NCBI GenBank assembly: GCA_002437245.1
Contig: DJOQ01000021.1
Span: forward strand, 1 to 64,000
Direction: 5' to 3'
Origin: Ruminococcaceae bacterium UBA6434
GTDB lineage: Bacteria; Bacillota; Clostridia; Oscillospirales; Acutalibacteraceae
Length of the DNA stretch: 64,000 nt
Shown here: piece by piece, positions 62,579-64,000 of the stretch
Layout of the letters: each line of letters begins with the position of its first letter
How positions within the stretch are numbered: position 1 is the first letter of the stretch
Position numbers and translations under genes: made by a program
Notes under the pieces: generated by a model
What the model was told of the DNA's origin: nothing
The model's input: only the letters and a program-made list of their open reading frames with translations
Databases searched by the model: none

Positions 62579-63853
62579 ATGGTAAAAGCAATTGTCGGCG
62601 CCAACTGGGGCGACGAGGGCAAAGGAAAAATTACGGATATGTTTGCGAGCGAAGCAGACATAGTCGTTCGTTTTCAGGGCGGTGCAAATGCAGGGCACAC
62701 CATTATAAACGAACACGGCAGATTTGCGTTGCATCTTATGCCCAGCGGTGTTTGCTACGACAATGTTACCTGTGTCATCGGAAACGGCGTTGCCCTTGAT
62801 ATAAGCAAATTCTGCTCGGAACTTGAAGACGTTAAAAAAGCAGGCGTCAATCCGAAGCTCCTTGTATCCGACCGCGCTCAGATACTTATGCCGTATCATA
62901 TTCTTCTTGATACATATGAAGAGGAGAGGCTCGGCAAAAACGCATTCGGCTCCACAAAGAGCGGTATCGCACCGTTCTTCAGCGACAAATACGCAAAGAT
63001 AGGTATTCAGTGCAACGAACTGTTTGACGATGAGGTGTTAAAGGCAAAGCTCCACAACATAGTAACGCTTAAAAACCTTATTCTTGAGCACGTTTATCAC
63101 AAACCGCTTCTTGACGAGGACGAGCTTTACAATACCTGTATGGAATACAAGCAAAAGATAGCCCCCTATATCTGCGATACTCACGCATTTATTCAGGACG
63201 CTTTAAAGCTGGGCAAGAACATTCTTCTTGAAGGTCAGCTCGGAACGCTTAAAGATCCGGACTTCGGTATATATCCCATGGTTACGTCGTCATCGACTTT
63301 GGCAGGCTACGGCGCTGTCGGTGCAGGAATTCCCCCGTATCTCATAAGCGAAGTTGTAGCAGTTACCAAGGCTTATTCTTCGGCGGTCGGCGCAGGCGAG
63401 TTCGTTTCGGAAATACTTGACGAAAACGAAGCTCAGGAGCTCAGAATTCACGGCGGCGATAAGGGCGAGTTCGGCGCTACCACAGGCAGACCGAGAAGAG
63501 TCGGTTGGTTTGACTGCGTTGCAACCCGTTACGGCGTTGAGTGCCAGGGCGCTACAAAGGTTGTCATGACCGCTCTTGACTGCCTCTCGTATCTTGACGA
63601 AATCAAGGTTTGCACGGCTTACAAAATAGGCGATGACATCACAAAGGATTTCCCGAACACTTCGCTTCTTAAAAAAGCAAAGCCGGTATTTACCACATTA
63701 AAGGGCTGGCATTGCAATATAAAGGGTATCCGCAATTTCTCGGAGCTTCCGCGTGAGGCACAGGAATACGTCGAATTCATCGAAAAGGAGCTCGGCCACA
63801 AGATAAATATGGTATCTAACGGACCCGAGAGAGAAGCTATAATTTACAGATAA
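62579..63853 (+). CDS. purA: Adenylosuccinate synthetase
   Basis: PurA joins IMP and aspartate with GTP in AMP synthesis. The 424 residues include the GTP P-loop [11 protein letters not shown] with the catalytic aspartate, the magnesium-binding histidine loop [10 protein letters not shown], the segment [16 protein letters not shown], and [20 protein letters not shown], read in two parts, followed by the RRVGWFD signature [25 protein letters not shown] precedes the ATG. It is followed 14 bases later by guaA, so both branches of purine synthesis from IMP are in one transcript. Confidence 0.96.
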   Translation: MVKAIVGANWGDEGKGKITDMFASEADIVVRFQGGANAGHTIINEHGRFALHLMPSGVCYDNVTCVIGNGVALDISKFCSELEDVKKAGVNPKLLVSDRAQILMPYHILLDTYEEERLGKNAFGSTKSGIAPFFSDKYAKIGIQCNELFDDEVLKAKLHNIVTLKNLILEHVYHKPLLDEDELYNTCMEYKQKIAPYICDTHAFIQDALKLGKNILLEGQLGTLKDPDFGIYPMVTSSSTLAGYGAVGAGIPPYLISEVVAVTKAYSSAVGAGEFVSEILDENEAQELRIHGGDKGEFGATTGRPRRVGWFDCVATRYGVECQGATKVVMTALDCLSYLDEIKVCTAYKIGDDITKDFPNTSLLKKAKPVFTTLKGWHCNIKGIRNFSELPREAQEYVEFIEKELGHKINMVSNGPEREAIIYR

Positions 63854-63867
63854 TTAAGAGGATATTT

Positions 63868-64000
63868 ATGGAGAAAATACTTGTACTCGATTTCGGCGGT
63901 CAGTATAATCAGCTGATTGCGCGGCGCGTACGCGACAACAATGTCTATGCGGAAATATTGCCGTATACCGTACCGCTCAGCGAAATCAAAGAGGGCAATT
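63868..64000 (+). CDS. guaA: GMP synthase, N-terminal part (runs off the window)
   Basis: The first 44 codons are visible: [20 protein letters not shown] is the glutamine amidotransferase start of GuaA, including the conserved D-F-G-x-Q-Y-x-x-L-I-A-R-x-V-R, followed by YAEILPYT. GuaA aminates XMP to GMP. AAGAGG lies seven bases before the ATG. The rest of the gene is outside the window; nothing suggests a break. Confidence 0.93.
   Translation, partial: MEKILVLDFGGQYNQLIARRVRDNNVYAEILPYTVPLSEIKEGN

Overview
The window looks like chromosome from an anaerobic, spore-forming Clostridia member, most like the Oscillospiraceae/Ruminococcus group. The reasons are two SpoIID-type proteins and the germination protein YpeB, the DarA-HolB-RicT block known from Bacillota, a pyruvate formate-lyase under a ZTP riboswitch, class B sortases, and a surface protein with a cohesin domain and a sorting signal. 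The family-level placement is inference; no rRNA is present. Gene density is high, Shine-Dalgarno sites are strong (AGGAGG types), and several genes start with TTG.

Layout. 1-1950 is a gene-poor accessory strip: tRNA-Ala(CGC), a small SH3-like protein, an apparent gene remnant, and two clusters of an interspersed palindromic repeat flanking a 66-residue membrane protein. 1951-3438 (-) is a radical SAM enzyme. 3918-11115 (+) is a compact run: M16 peptidase pair, lgt, folD, metG, tatD. 11158-12240 holds a candidate structured RNA and two tandem paralogous membrane proteins. 12329-14917 (-) carries gdhA and spoIID. 15038-24148 (+) carries citrate synthase, a membrane protein, a decayed AEC transporter, darA-holB-ricT and an ABC/FtsX exporter pair. 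24166-26614 is the ZTP riboswitch plus pflB. 26726-39512 holds a divergent thioredoxin reductase, an MFS carrier with a very long charged tail, trkH-trkA, a DUF554 protein, a second thioredoxin reductase, pyrimidine-nucleoside phosphorylase, a TPM/LemA pair and galE.

39565-47151 (-) is one tight operon: cysteine desulfurase, thiI, pncC, two class B sortases, and a protein whose cytoplasmic half resembles a degenerate CinA and whose outer half is SpoIID-like. 47287-49019 (+) has ypeB and a lipoprotein with 11-residue repeats. 49101-52998 (-) is a response regulator, histidine kinase and HtrA protease set. 53145-56503 (-) is galM-ilvN-leuC-leuD. 56698-61588 (+) is FHA-RodA-PbpA followed by a GH28 enzyme. 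61736-64000 (+) has the cohesin protein, purA and the start of guaA.

Themes. Envelope and wall biology dominate: lipoprotein modification, sortases, a possible sortase substrate, RodA/PBP, SpoIID proteins and HtrA. The most unusual items are the CinA-like/SpoIID fusion inside a sortase operon, the small cohesin protein with a sorting signal, the MFS carrier with about 310 extra C-terminal residues, and the unassigned RNA near 11190-11299. All functional calls come from reading motifs; no database search was run.
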